This document shows, piece by piece, positions 46,749 through 54,379 of a stretch of DNA of 64,000 bases. Location: assembly GCA_016278615.1 (NCBI GenBank), contig JADQBM010000037.1, positions 21,752-85,751 on the forward strand. The letters are read 5' to 3'. Position 1 is the first letter of the stretch. The number at the start of each line of letters is the position of its first letter. Source of the DNA: Clostridia bacterium (lineage in GTDB: Bacteria; Bacillota; Clostridia; Peptostreptococcales; JAAYPU01). The notes under the pieces were generated by a model. It was given only the letters and a program-made list of their open reading frames with translations, made no database searches and was not told where the DNA came from. The translations under genes and the position numbers were made by a program.

Positions 46749-47651
46749 TTATTGTCCAAGCATCTCCACTGTCATATTATAAAAGGATTTATATTTATCG
46801 TGGACATCTTCATCCCCTATAACAAGATAAATCTTTGCATTATCTAAGGACCCATTTAGATAGTAGCTGCCAGTACTGAGTGTCCCTTCTTCTTTATCTT
46901 TAGCATTTTCCATTACTTCCTTGTAAAATTTAAGTACTTCCTCTTTCTCTTCCTTTGAATAACATACAAGTACATAAGCTGTATTCCCGTTATACTCCAT
47001 TTCATCTGCCTTGTTAATTTCACTTCCTCCAACAATAGGAACTAAATCCTTGTTATAGCCGCTTGGAATTTTATCTTCATTAATTAACCCAGTATTGGCT
47101 TTACCTATATCAGATGAAGTGCTTGATTTTTCTTTTTCGACAGAATCTATTCCTGATATTTCAATTAATGTTGATGTTGGAAAGCCATCTTCGAAGGTTT
47201 GTTCTGTGATTTTCATTGCTACTGCCTTACCTTCTAAGGTCCCTTCAAGAAAATAGATGCCTCCAAGTTGTTCATCCTTCATATCACTGGCACCACTTAA
47301 TATATCTCTATAGAAAGCAGCCACTTCCTCTGGTTCGCCAGGTGATAGTAGCTTTACCCATACTGACGCTTTTTCATTATCCAGATTTTCACTTCCCCCT
47401 GCAAAGATTCTACTTCCATCCATTATTGGAACTAGGTCTTCTGGGTATCCTTTAGGAACCGCTCCATCTGTATCTGATGCATCTTCATTATTCTCATTTG
47501 AGCTGTTGTCTTCCTCATTATTAGAATCCATTGAATCCTCTTCAAAACTATCTTCATTGCTATCTGCAGTATACTCTGCCTCTCCTGTAGCGCATGCTGC
47601 AAACAATAACATAACCATTAAAAATGTTAATAAAACCACGATTTTCTTCAT
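46749..47651 (-). CDS. Lipoprotein with two PxGxxxDLVPI domains
   Basis: Unrecognised lipoprotein of 300 residues, signal ending LFAAC (Cys20), then a very acidic Ser/Asn/Asp-rich linker (about 25-65). Two copies of the same domain follow: PKGYPEDLVPIMDGSRI with VAAFYRDILSGASDMK, and PSGYNKDLVPIVGGSEI with VLKFYKEVMENAKDKE. The FY(K/R)(E/D)(V/I)(M/L) helix suggests a small alpha/beta domain. Known function: none that I recognise. First gene of the three-gene surface unit. Confidence 0.85.
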   Translation of the reverse strand: MKKIVVLLTFLMVMLLFAACATGEAEYTADSNEDSFEEDSMDSNNEEDNSSNENNEDASDTDGAVPKGYPEDLVPIMDGSRIFAGGSENLDNEKASVWVKLLSPGEPEEVAAFYRDILSGASDMKDEQLGGIYFLEGTLEGKAVAMKITEQTFEDGFPTSTLIEISGIDSVEKEKSSTSSDIGKANTGLINEDKIPSGYNKDLVPIVGGSEINKADEMEYNGNTAYVLVCYSKEEKEEVLKFYKEVMENAKDKEEGTLSTGSYYLNGSLDNAKIYLVIGDEDVHDKYKSFYNMTVEMLGQ

Positions 47652-47673
47652 CCAATCACTCCTTCTCCACCAT

Positions 47674-47719
47674 AATGATTTAACCTAATATTTAAGAATG
47701 ATTTAACCTAATATTTAAG
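47674..47719. repeat. Perfect 23-bp tandem duplication in the 5' UTR
   Basis: Two adjacent identical 23-bp copies (47674-47696 and 47697-47719), each starting AATGATTTAACC and ending TATTTAAG. They lie between the predicted promoter and the ribosome site of the lipoprotein operon. The rest of the 369-bp divergent region holds two promoters and a short ORF, listed separately. Confidence 0.9.
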
Positions 47720-47761
47720 TCTCCCCCCTTATGTTAGAATCAATTAAAAAGCTATCATCGC

Positions 47762-47770
47762 ATTATATCA
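47762..47770 (-). promoter_or_regulatory. Extended -10 promoter of the lipoprotein-SLH operon
   Basis: TGATATAAT on the minus strand, about 110 nt before the lipoprotein start. The -35 region is weak. Only about 35 bp separate it from the divergent promoter of the ATPase genes, so a shared regulator could affect both. Confidence 0.45.
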
Positions 47771-47802
47771 ACTAATAAACTTTTATTGGTTTCACCTGTT
47801 GC

Positions 47803-47831
47803 TTGATGTGTTTCTGTTATTGCTATATAAT
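47803..47831 (+). promoter_or_regulatory. Promoter of the paired ATPase-HTH genes
   Basis: TTGATG, 17-bp spacer, TATAAT. The 29-bp stretch including the spacer end GTTATTGCTATATA is nearly identical to the promoter of the AraC gene at 52035-52063. Confidence 0.65.
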
Positions 47832-47916
47832 TGTAAATGTATAAAAAATCATAATCTAAACTGTTCTAAACAAAAATCATTTTCTATCTAATAGTGATAA
47901 ATGGAGGTATGGTTCC

Positions 47917-48021
47917 ATGTGCCTTTTTACGATAAACCAAAACACTGCCACTTTCACTACCACTTCTTTGTTTAATATGATAACAACGTGTTTGGAATTC
48001 TTAGGTGGTGATCTCAAATAA
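47917..48021 (+). CDS. 34-residue upstream ORF coupled to the ATPase gene
   Basis: Short ORF starting ATG TGC CTT TTT, 9 nt after GGAGG, and ending in TAATG so that its stop overlaps the ATPase start. The peptide (MCLFTINQNTATFTTT...) is rich in threonine. It resembles no family I know. The strong ribosome site and the overlap suggest translational coupling or a leader peptide. It could also be chance. Confidence 0.4.
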   Translation: MCLFTINQNTATFTTTSLFNMITTCLEFLGGDLK

Positions 48022-49847
48022 TGACACGAGAGGAACTGCTACTGACACGAAAATCGGAACTAAAACACCTGATAAGTTGGGCAGAAAATAAGCAAAGTGC
48101 TCCTATGATGTGGTTTTATGGCCATATTGGGACTGGTAAAACTACCATCGTTACGGCTTTACATAAGTTCCTTAAGCTACGGACACAATACATTTCTCTC
48201 AGCCCGGAGAATAGAAATGAAATATTATTAATATTGAAAAAAGCAACCGTCAATAACTTCCAATTAATCATTATAGATAATTTTGACCTGTACTGGAGCC
48301 ATGAACGCCTATTGGAACTTCGCCTGCTTCCTTTATTAAAAAATGGTGGGCCAAAACTTCTACTAGTAGGCAGAAAGCCTCTTCCAAAGATAATTTATAA
48401 TGGGCCTTTATGGACGAATCTATTTGGTTCCCAAGAACTGTTAGACCTTGATAAAACAATTGTAGAAAAACTGTTAGCGTATTGGGAAATTGCACATTCA
48501 GATATAAGAGAAACTATTTGGCAGATGTCTAGGGGACGCCCGCTCCTAATAAAAGAAATTTTTGCAATCTTACCTTCTTATCTCAACCTTACAACAGAGC
48601 AGGTTTCTTCTTTATGGCAAAATCTATTTCGGGAATTGACCCCTCGTATTGTCCAGGAACATCCAAATATAGATGATTGCTTAACAGCGGCAGCCTTTGT
48701 CCGATACTTTAACCGTGAACTCTTGGAAGATGTAACGGGAAGTTCCAATCCTCATCTGTTCCGCGAGCTTACCGAAACTTCTTTAGTTCTGCATAATAAA
48801 GAAGGTTATCATCTGGAACCTGTGTTACAGAGGGTTTTAATAGAAGCTACTGAGAGGGAGAAAGCAGTTTTCATTAGGACTAAGGTTGTTGATTACTGGA
48901 AAAAAAACCTTGCTTTCCAAAAACATCGCTACACAGGGATATTGAATGTGATTTTCGCCGGAGGAAATAGGATTCTTCAAGAACTTCTCCTTAAAACCAC
49001 TTCCGAATACCAGCTTAGACCTGTAGAATTATACCAAGACTGCCTTGCAGGAGCTGAGAAAAAACAAGAATTATCTCTTAAAGACATGCCAGAAAGGGTT
49101 AGCCTGGGCATCTTTATGGAGGAAGAATGCTGTCTACAATTTAAAAAGGGTGTCTTGGATGGCTATAAGAAAAAATGGAAAGAATTACTGAACCCCCCAA
49201 TCCTTGAGATATCTGGTGATTTAGCTAAACCGTGTTTTTGTATTTATGAAATATCGTTATCTCCCTTAAATAAAACCGAAGGCCTATCTGGAATGCTTCA
49301 CGAAATACTACTTTTGATTAGTAATGAAAAAAGCATTTTAATAATCGACCCTCCGGATGCTTTGGCAGATGTTTTAAAGGAAATGGCGCTAAATATTTTT
49401 CTATCTCGGGACCAGGTTGCTCCAGCATGCTACTGGTTGGATCCCACTTCTGAGGGCATCGTGAAATGGTTAGATAGAATTATATATAGCCAATCCAGTT
49501 TGAAGTCAAATCAAAGCCCTTTGTCTGCAACAGAATTATCTCAGCTGGTTCGAGAAGCCCTCAACAATCTTGGAAACATTGAGGACTTAGCCAGTAGTCC
49601 ACTGGCAGATATCCTCTCGATTGAGAGACATCCTGGAGAAGAGTTGAAACGGAGACTTGAAAAACATCTGGCGGAACTTCAAAAACATGATAAACATCTA
49701 TCAATACTTGTTAAAGCATCTTTACGGCAACAAGGGTTATCAAGAAAAGAACTGGCCAGAAACTTTAATATTTCTGAAAGAACTTTTTACCGCAGGTTGA
49801 ACCTTGCCTATTACAAATTAGGGCAATTGCTTATGGAACATGAGTAA
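48021..49847 (+). CDS. AAA/STAND-like ATPase with C-terminal HTH, first of a pair
   Basis: Protein of 608 residues. Walker A is YGHIGTGKTT (near residue 34), Walker B QLIIIDNFDLYW (near 80), and a winged-helix-like region follows (about 200-290). After a middle region of unknown fold (about 310-500) comes a C-terminal HTH: LSRKELARNFNISERTFYRRL near residue 580. This layout is like ATP-dependent transcription activators of the STAND/MalT kind. Neither the exact family nor the signal is known. It is followed by a relative with the same layout after 19 bp. Probably controls nearby surface genes. Confidence 0.75.
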   Translation: MTREELLLTRKSELKHLISWAENKQSAPMMWFYGHIGTGKTTIVTALHKFLKLRTQYISLSPENRNEILLILKKATVNNFQLIIIDNFDLYWSHERLLELRLLPLLKNGGPKLLLVGRKPLPKIIYNGPLWTNLFGSQELLDLDKTIVEKLLAYWEIAHSDIRETIWQMSRGRPLLIKEIFAILPSYLNLTTEQVSSLWQNLFRELTPRIVQEHPNIDDCLTAAAFVRYFNRELLEDVTGSSNPHLFRELTETSLVLHNKEGYHLEPVLQRVLIEATEREKAVFIRTKVVDYWKKNLAFQKHRYTGILNVIFAGGNRILQELLLKTTSEYQLRPVELYQDCLAGAEKKQELSLKDMPERVSLGIFMEEECCLQFKKGVLDGYKKKWKELLNPPILEISGDLAKPCFCIYEISLSPLNKTEGLSGMLHEILLLISNEKSILIIDPPDALADVLKEMALNIFLSRDQVAPACYWLDPTSEGIVKWLDRIIYSQSSLKSNQSPLSATELSQLVREALNNLGNIEDLASSPLADILSIERHPGEELKRRLEKHLAELQKHDKHLSILVKASLRQQGLSRKELARNFNISERTFYRRLNLAYYKLGQLLMEHE

Positions 49848-49866
49848 TTAACGGAGGGTAAAATTA

Positions 49867-51990
49867 ATGGAGTTTATTAAAGAGGTAAGAAATGCTGTAG
49901 ATAAGAATAAATTAGTAGGACGAGAGAGAGAACTGATTTCCTTGGGTCCAATATTAGAAACAAAAAGTGACTATTCTCTAACAATTGTAACAGGGGAAGC
50001 TGGTGTCGGTAAAACTACGCTTTTACAGGTGTTTGCTGATTTAGCGAGCAATAGCGGTAGGTTCGAACCTTTTTGGATGGATTGCAGGAACATGGAGTTT
50101 TCAGTAGAGGGATTGACTGATTTATTGGGGAGATTTTTTTTACAGAAGGGCGATTTAAAAACAATTTGTGCTAAGATAGCAATGCTTCCATCAAAGCCCC
50201 TGCTTTTTTTTGATGCCTTTGAACATATTGGGCAGAAAGGGCAAACTGCTTTGGAGGTTCTTTCTTCTCTGGTCTCCCCCTATCTGCCGGTAATAATCGC
50301 TGGAAGACAAACTCCAATACCAGAGAACGTAAATGTAGTGCTTCTACCTTTGAAACCCTTCGGGTCCAAGTTAACTGTTGATTTTTTATTAAAAAACAGT
50401 ATTCCTGTTGAACTGACTGTAGAGGTTTATACTGTCACTCAAGGGAATCCGCTACTGCTAAATTTATTCTCTTGGTACTATCTTAACCGTCAATCTGAAC
50501 AAGCGCTTTATACCTTTAATGAAGGGCAAACTGAATTTATTTATCAGGTTGTTGCTGAGGTGGCTGATACCCAACTTCTACCTCTGATTGAAGCTACCTC
50601 CCTGGTTTCCTCTTTTTCTAAAGAACTTCTGGAGACCATGTTGGGCAGTAGGATAAACCAAGAGCTTTTCCTTTCCCTATCAGAATTATCATTTATTGCA
50701 ACTTCTCCCAACAGCTTCTGGATGCATGAACTTGTAGCAAAGGCCTTTGCCATAACCTTAAAAAAGGATGCTCCTGAAAAGTATTTAAGCTACAAAAAGG
50801 CAGCTTTCCAGTATTACAGTAATAAAGCGAAACAGTCTAAAAAATGGCAAGCCCAAGAGCTGCGCTTAAAAAGAATGTACCTTTGTGAAAATGAATTAGC
50901 TCGAAGCATAATGTTTGCTCAGATGCATCTGGAAAGTTTTTCAGGTGTATTTCCGACATCAGTTGAAGATATCGCCCAAATACCTGAGATATGGCTAGCC
51001 TGGGTACAAAGCACCGCACTTCTTCCACAAAATTCAGGAGAAGCAATTGAAAAAGGTGTAAAAGACACTGAAAGACTGATGAAGTTGGACCCAGATTTTT
51101 TTCGTGTTATTAAGGATGATATGGGTAAATTGAAAGGATATCATACCACCTTTCCCGCTTGTAAAGAGACCATAGACTATTTACTGCAGTCTCCAGCCAT
51201 GGCAGAATACTTTGAACAACTTCCTACAAAAGAGCTGAAAAAGATACAACAACAGTCTCCCAAAGATAGTAAAATCCATGTTATCCGCCATGTAGTTATT
51301 CCAGATCCGGCAGATATGGAAACCAGAAGTATTATTTTACAGGATATTGCAAAGTCCATGCGCAACGGGATACATTATATTACTTCCATACCTCAAGATG
51401 TATACCAGATACTTGTTGACGGTTTAGGTTTTCGACAAATTAAAGGAATATATGATTATACTTTTCCTGAGCCTATACCTTTAGTAGAACTTGACTTCCA
51501 AACTGAAGATATTGATTTATGGCTGGAAAGAATTAGTCTGGGTTCAGCATTACCCCAGTGGATAACTATTCTGTCTCGGATGTCGCCCAAGGGATGGGTT
51601 GAGGCTGTAAAGGACGCTTTGGAACAATTAGACCAACCTAAACAATTAGCTCAAAATCCCTTTAGCTCCCTTGCTGCAGCCCTTAGTGGTGGAGAAAGTT
51701 CTTATTTGACAAAGGGGCTTGGCGAGGTATTAGTTGATGTACTGTCAGATTTTACTCAAAGGCTGTTGTCCAACAATAACGATCAAAGAACAAAAGGGCC
51801 TACGGACATGATGCTGGGTGAAATATTAATTCACACTTATTTTAAAAGGGTTGGAAGTCGGGAACAGGTGGCTGAATATCTGGGACTACCCACTACTACT
51901 TATTATCGTTATCTACACCGGGCACAAGATAGGATTGGCGAACTGCTACGACAGGAAGCGGAAAAAATGTTGGTCCAGAGAAAGCAGTAA
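49867..51990 (+). CDS. AAA/STAND-like ATPase with C-terminal HTH, second of a pair
   Basis: Protein of 707 residues with the same plan as its neighbour but little close identity. LVGRERELISLGPIL, Walker A VTGEAGVGKTT (near 44), Walker B KPLLFFDAFEHIG (near 115), a winged-helix-like region (about 230-300), then a middle segment (about 395-560). In that segment RHVVIPDPADMETRSIILQDI and LVDGLGFRQIKGIYDY recall a GNAT-type fold. The C-terminal HTH is SREQVAEYLGLPTTTYYRYL. The good site GGAGGG precedes the ATG. Likely the partner of the first ATPase. The GNAT reading is tentative. Confidence 0.75.
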   Translation: MEFIKEVRNAVDKNKLVGRERELISLGPILETKSDYSLTIVTGEAGVGKTTLLQVFADLASNSGRFEPFWMDCRNMEFSVEGLTDLLGRFFLQKGDLKTICAKIAMLPSKPLLFFDAFEHIGQKGQTALEVLSSLVSPYLPVIIAGRQTPIPENVNVVLLPLKPFGSKLTVDFLLKNSIPVELTVEVYTVTQGNPLLLNLFSWYYLNRQSEQALYTFNEGQTEFIYQVVAEVADTQLLPLIEATSLVSSFSKELLETMLGSRINQELFLSLSELSFIATSPNSFWMHELVAKAFAITLKKDAPEKYLSYKKAAFQYYSNKAKQSKKWQAQELRLKRMYLCENELARSIMFAQMHLESFSGVFPTSVEDIAQIPEIWLAWVQSTALLPQNSGEAIEKGVKDTERLMKLDPDFFRVIKDDMGKLKGYHTTFPACKETIDYLLQSPAMAEYFEQLPTKELKKIQQQSPKDSKIHVIRHVVIPDPADMETRSIILQDIAKSMRNGIHYITSIPQDVYQILVDGLGFRQIKGIYDYTFPEPIPLVELDFQTEDIDLWLERISLGSALPQWITILSRMSPKGWVEAVKDALEQLDQPKQLAQNPFSSLAAALSGGESSYLTKGLGEVLVDVLSDFTQRLLSNNNDQRTKGPTDMMLGEILIHTYFKRVGSREQVAEYLGLPTTTYYRYLHRAQDRIGELLRQEAEKMLVQRKQ

Positions 51991-52034
51991 AATCAATCAT
52001 TTACGTCTGTAGGAATTCCACTATCAATAGTTAA

Positions 52035-52063
52035 TTGATATGTTTTCGTTATTGCTATATACT
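52035..52063 (+). promoter_or_regulatory. Promoter of the AraC gene, near copy of the ATPase promoter
   Basis: TTGATA, 17-bp spacer, TATACT. The segment GTTATTGCTATATA is shared exactly with the promoter at 47803-47831. It shows that translation must start downstream, at 52101. Confidence 0.65.
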
Positions 52064-52100
52064 AATATTGCATATTAAGTTTTACTATGGGGTGATTATA

Positions 52101-52979
52101 ATGAAACTTTATTCCTCAGAGCTATTCAAAGAATTTCCTCCCGATATCCCAAAAATCGTAACCTCTTATTCCAGTGATAAAATAACCATATTAAAAGCAA
52201 GAAATGTGTTTTCAGAACCCAAGGGATTTGGATGCTATAAATTTTTGCTTCCAGCAAAAAACATGCCTTTAGCAGTCGTAGAAAAAAAACAGTATCATTT
52301 AGAACAGAAAAAGATTTTTCCTGTGAATCCCGATCAGGTTCATTTGTTTACTGAGCAAAGATCCGTAGAACCTTTTGTCCCAATTTTTATTCAAAAAAAA
52401 TATATGAGAGAATTTTCTCATATGCTTTCAGGAAAAAGTGAAATATTTTATAACAATGGATCCTTTAATTTGGATCCTCATATAACCGGTCTGGTGTGCC
52501 AATTCATGGAAGAGGCTACAAATAAACAAAGCGGCTATGAATTTATTCTCCAGAGCCTAAATACTCATATTATTATTCGTTTGTTAAGAAATGTAAGCAG
52601 TAACCTTTCATATGATTCAAAATCCAAAGAATATTATGATTTAAGAGTCGTCAAACAGACTCAAGAGTATCTTCACAACCATTTATGTTCTGAATTTTCA
52701 TTAGAAGATTTAGCTGCTTTTGTAAACTATAGTCCCTATCACTTTATAAGAATTTTTAAAAAACACACTGGGAAGACTCCTTTTGAATACCTAACAGAAT
52801 TGAAAATTGAAAGGGCAAGAGACCTACTGGCATTAAAGACTTACTCCATTAGTGAAATTAGCATTTTATGTGGTTTTAGTAATCGCACTCATTTTTCTAC
52901 TGTGTTTAAAAGAATCGCAGGAACAACACCCTCTCAATATAGAGAAGCGAACTGTAAAACATCTCATTTGATCCTATGA
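52101..52979 (+). CDS. AraC-family transcriptional regulator
   Basis: Regulator of 292 residues. The N-terminal part looks like a cupin-type sensing domain and the C-terminal 100 residues carry two HTH motifs (SLEDLAAFVNYSPYHFIRIFKK and ISEISILCGFSNRTHFSTVFKR), with GTTPSQYRE at the end. I start at 52101, 8 nt after GGGGTGA, because the frame upstream runs through the promoter. It ends at a bidirectional terminator. Sharing of the promoter sequence with the ATPase genes suggests common control. Confidence 0.92.
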   Translation: MKLYSSELFKEFPPDIPKIVTSYSSDKITILKARNVFSEPKGFGCYKFLLPAKNMPLAVVEKKQYHLEQKKIFPVNPDQVHLFTEQRSVEPFVPIFIQKKYMREFSHMLSGKSEIFYNNGSFNLDPHITGLVCQFMEEATNKQSGYEFILQSLNTHIIIRLLRNVSSNLSYDSKSKEYYDLRVVKQTQEYLHNHLCSEFSLEDLAAFVNYSPYHFIRIFKKHTGKTPFEYLTELKIERARDLLALKTYSISEISILCGFSNRTHFSTVFKRIAGTTPSQYREANCKTSHLIL

Positions 52980-53012
52980 AAGTAAGCTTATCGAATATTT
53001 ATTATGGCAAAG

Positions 53013-53045
53013 AAAAAAGCCAAGAAATGTTTACTTAGCTTTTTT
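53013..53045. terminator. Bidirectional terminator between AraC and the 42-residue gene
   Basis: AAAAAAGC and GCTTTTTT with AAG/CTT inside form a stem with A/T tracts on both sides. It overlaps the 3' end of the small gene on the minus strand. Confidence 0.65.
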
Positions 53046-53159
53046 GCCTTTTCCTTTATTAGTGAACACGCTGGTTTTAGTGGCAAAACCTTGTTCTGCG
53101 CTTTTCTTATTCTTTTCTTCAATAATCTTTTTCATGATTTCAAGGTTTTTATCGGACAT
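53031..53159 (-). CDS. Small basic protein of 42 residues
   Basis: Short gene starting at an ATG 9 nt after AGGAGG. The product starts MSDKNLEIMKKIIEEKNKK and ends NKGKGKKAK. It is highly charged and lysine-rich, with a probable N-terminal helix, no signal peptide and no cysteine. It has its own near-consensus promoter and ends in a terminator, which makes it a convincing gene despite its size. I do not recognise the family. Nucleic-acid or ribosome binding is a guess from charge. Confidence 0.75.
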   Translation of the reverse strand: MSDKNLEIMKKIIEEKNKKSAEQGFATKTSVFTNKGKGKKAK

Positions 53160-53211
53160 ATCAATTTTCCTCCTTTTACAAGATATCCATATGACGCTAT
53201 CTTCTTATCTA

Positions 53212-53240
53212 ATTATATTCATTTTCGTATCATTTGTAAA
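53212..53240 (-). promoter_or_regulatory. Promoter of the 42-residue gene
   Basis: On the minus strand TTTACA (53235-53240), 17-bp spacer, TATAAT (53212-53217): 5/6 and 6/6 matches. About 45 nt before the start codon. Confidence 0.75.
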
Positions 53241-53281
53241 TACACCACTAATTGAGAACAAATATCTATTAAAATTGTATG

Positions 53282-54143
53282 TTATTTACTTTGTTTGCGC
53301 TTTACAAATAGGCCGGCGGCTATAAGCAACATAAGTGCACCTACTGCAATGTAGATCCATGAAAGCTCTGGTTTAGATGGTTCCTCAATAGAATCAATAT
53401 CAACCTCTATGCCATCAGAAGCCTCAGAAGTCTGATAAATTTCGGCTTGTTGGCCGTCAATTATTCTTACATTCTCTTCTCCAAAAATATCGTAAAGATA
53501 TTTAGCATTCTCTTCAGTATAGAGTGTAATGCCTATTTCTATATAATCATCAGAGGGACCCGTATGGGTAACTTTGAATCCTTTCTCTTTGATTTCTTCA
53601 GCATGGTCTTCAAAGAGGTAGTGGTCAATTTCCCTTTGTTGTTGTAAAATACCTTCATCAATTTCTCTTGGTTCTTGAGTTGAGTCTATCATCCCATGCT
53701 CAGGCATATCCAAACCTCCTGACAGGAGCACCGCCTGTCTGCCTTCTACAACTTTTATCTGATCTTCTCCGAATATATCATAGAGAATGACTTTAGAATC
53801 ATAACTGAAAAGAGGCATATTATTCAAACCAAATAATATGAAACCAACATATTTAGTATATAACTTCTTTACATCATCAATTTTCACTGAATTAGGATAC
53901 TGATTTATAAATTTTTCTTGATTCATTGCTCTATCCAATACGTCATCCCATCCAATAACCAATCGCCATCCTTGGCAGACACATTAGTTGATTCAATTGC
54001 CGTGATATCAATATAGTGCCCTATATTAGGCGTTACATATGACCGATAGTTTTTATAAATTTCATAGTCTATGTTTGGGAAAAATCAGGGTGTCCGCCAC
54101 CTCCTAAAATTCCTAAATCATTATCTAATATTCCCTCTCTCAA
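53282..54143 (-). pseudogene. Decayed gene for a membrane-anchored protein, at least two frameshifts
   Basis: The longest open part (53282-53962, 226 residues from a TTG without a ribosome site) ends with a C-terminal membrane helix (LSWIYIAVGALMLLIAAGLF) and KRKQSK. Upstream, coding-like sequence continues in two other frames: an N-terminal piece REGILDNDLGILGGGGHPDF from about 54143, then NIDYEIYKNYRSYVTPNIGHY and DGDWLLDGMTYWIEQ up to a stop at 53923. Joining these needs two single-base shifts, near 54083 and between 53925 and 53962. The body repeats the motif YDIFGEDQIKVVEGRQA / YDIFGEENVRIIDGQQA. The family is unknown. Confidence 0.7.
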
Positions 54144-54206
54144 TAATTAATCCCCATTCAAACGAATTAATTAATAAATATACTCATATCTTAATGCCGT
54201 ACAGAA

Positions 54207-54244
54207 AAAAAACCGCGTAGTATCTTTAAACTACACGGTTTTTT
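54207..54244. terminator. Bidirectional terminator downstream of the BspA/SLH gene
   Basis: AAAAAACCG pairs with CGGTTTTTT and, after one mismatch, GTAGT with ACTAC. T tracts occur on both strands. It lies between the adhesin gene and the decayed gene. Confidence 0.85.
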
Positions 54245-54264
54245 AAATTACTTACTCTTAATTT

Positions 54265-54365
54265 AGGCTTTGAAGAATGAGGCTTGCCTTAAGGCATAGC
54301 GATGACCACCAAATCAGAGATTTGGGCTCCCTGCTAACTCTAGGTGTGCTAGAATTGAGAAATGG
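54265..54365 (-). other. Structured non-coding element before a terminator, resembling the opuA leader
   Basis: A hairpin CCAAATC/GATTTGG (54309-54325, 3-base loop), a GGCTTGCCTTAAGGC core with a self-complementary CCTTAAGG, and AGAATG (54274-54279), followed by the terminator at 54207-54244. AGAATG, a short gap and GCTTGCCTTAA match AGAATG, gap and GCTCGCCTTAA in the opuA leader, also next to a hairpin and a terminator. It could be a 3' UTR of the adhesin gene or a leader of the decayed gene. Confidence 0.3.
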
Positions 54366-54379
54366 AAGTTAGATATGGG

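Noticed and set aside
52035..52100. N-terminal extension of the AraC protein
   Set aside because: The extra codons overlap the predicted -35 and -10 boxes; the start at 52101 has a proper ribosome site.
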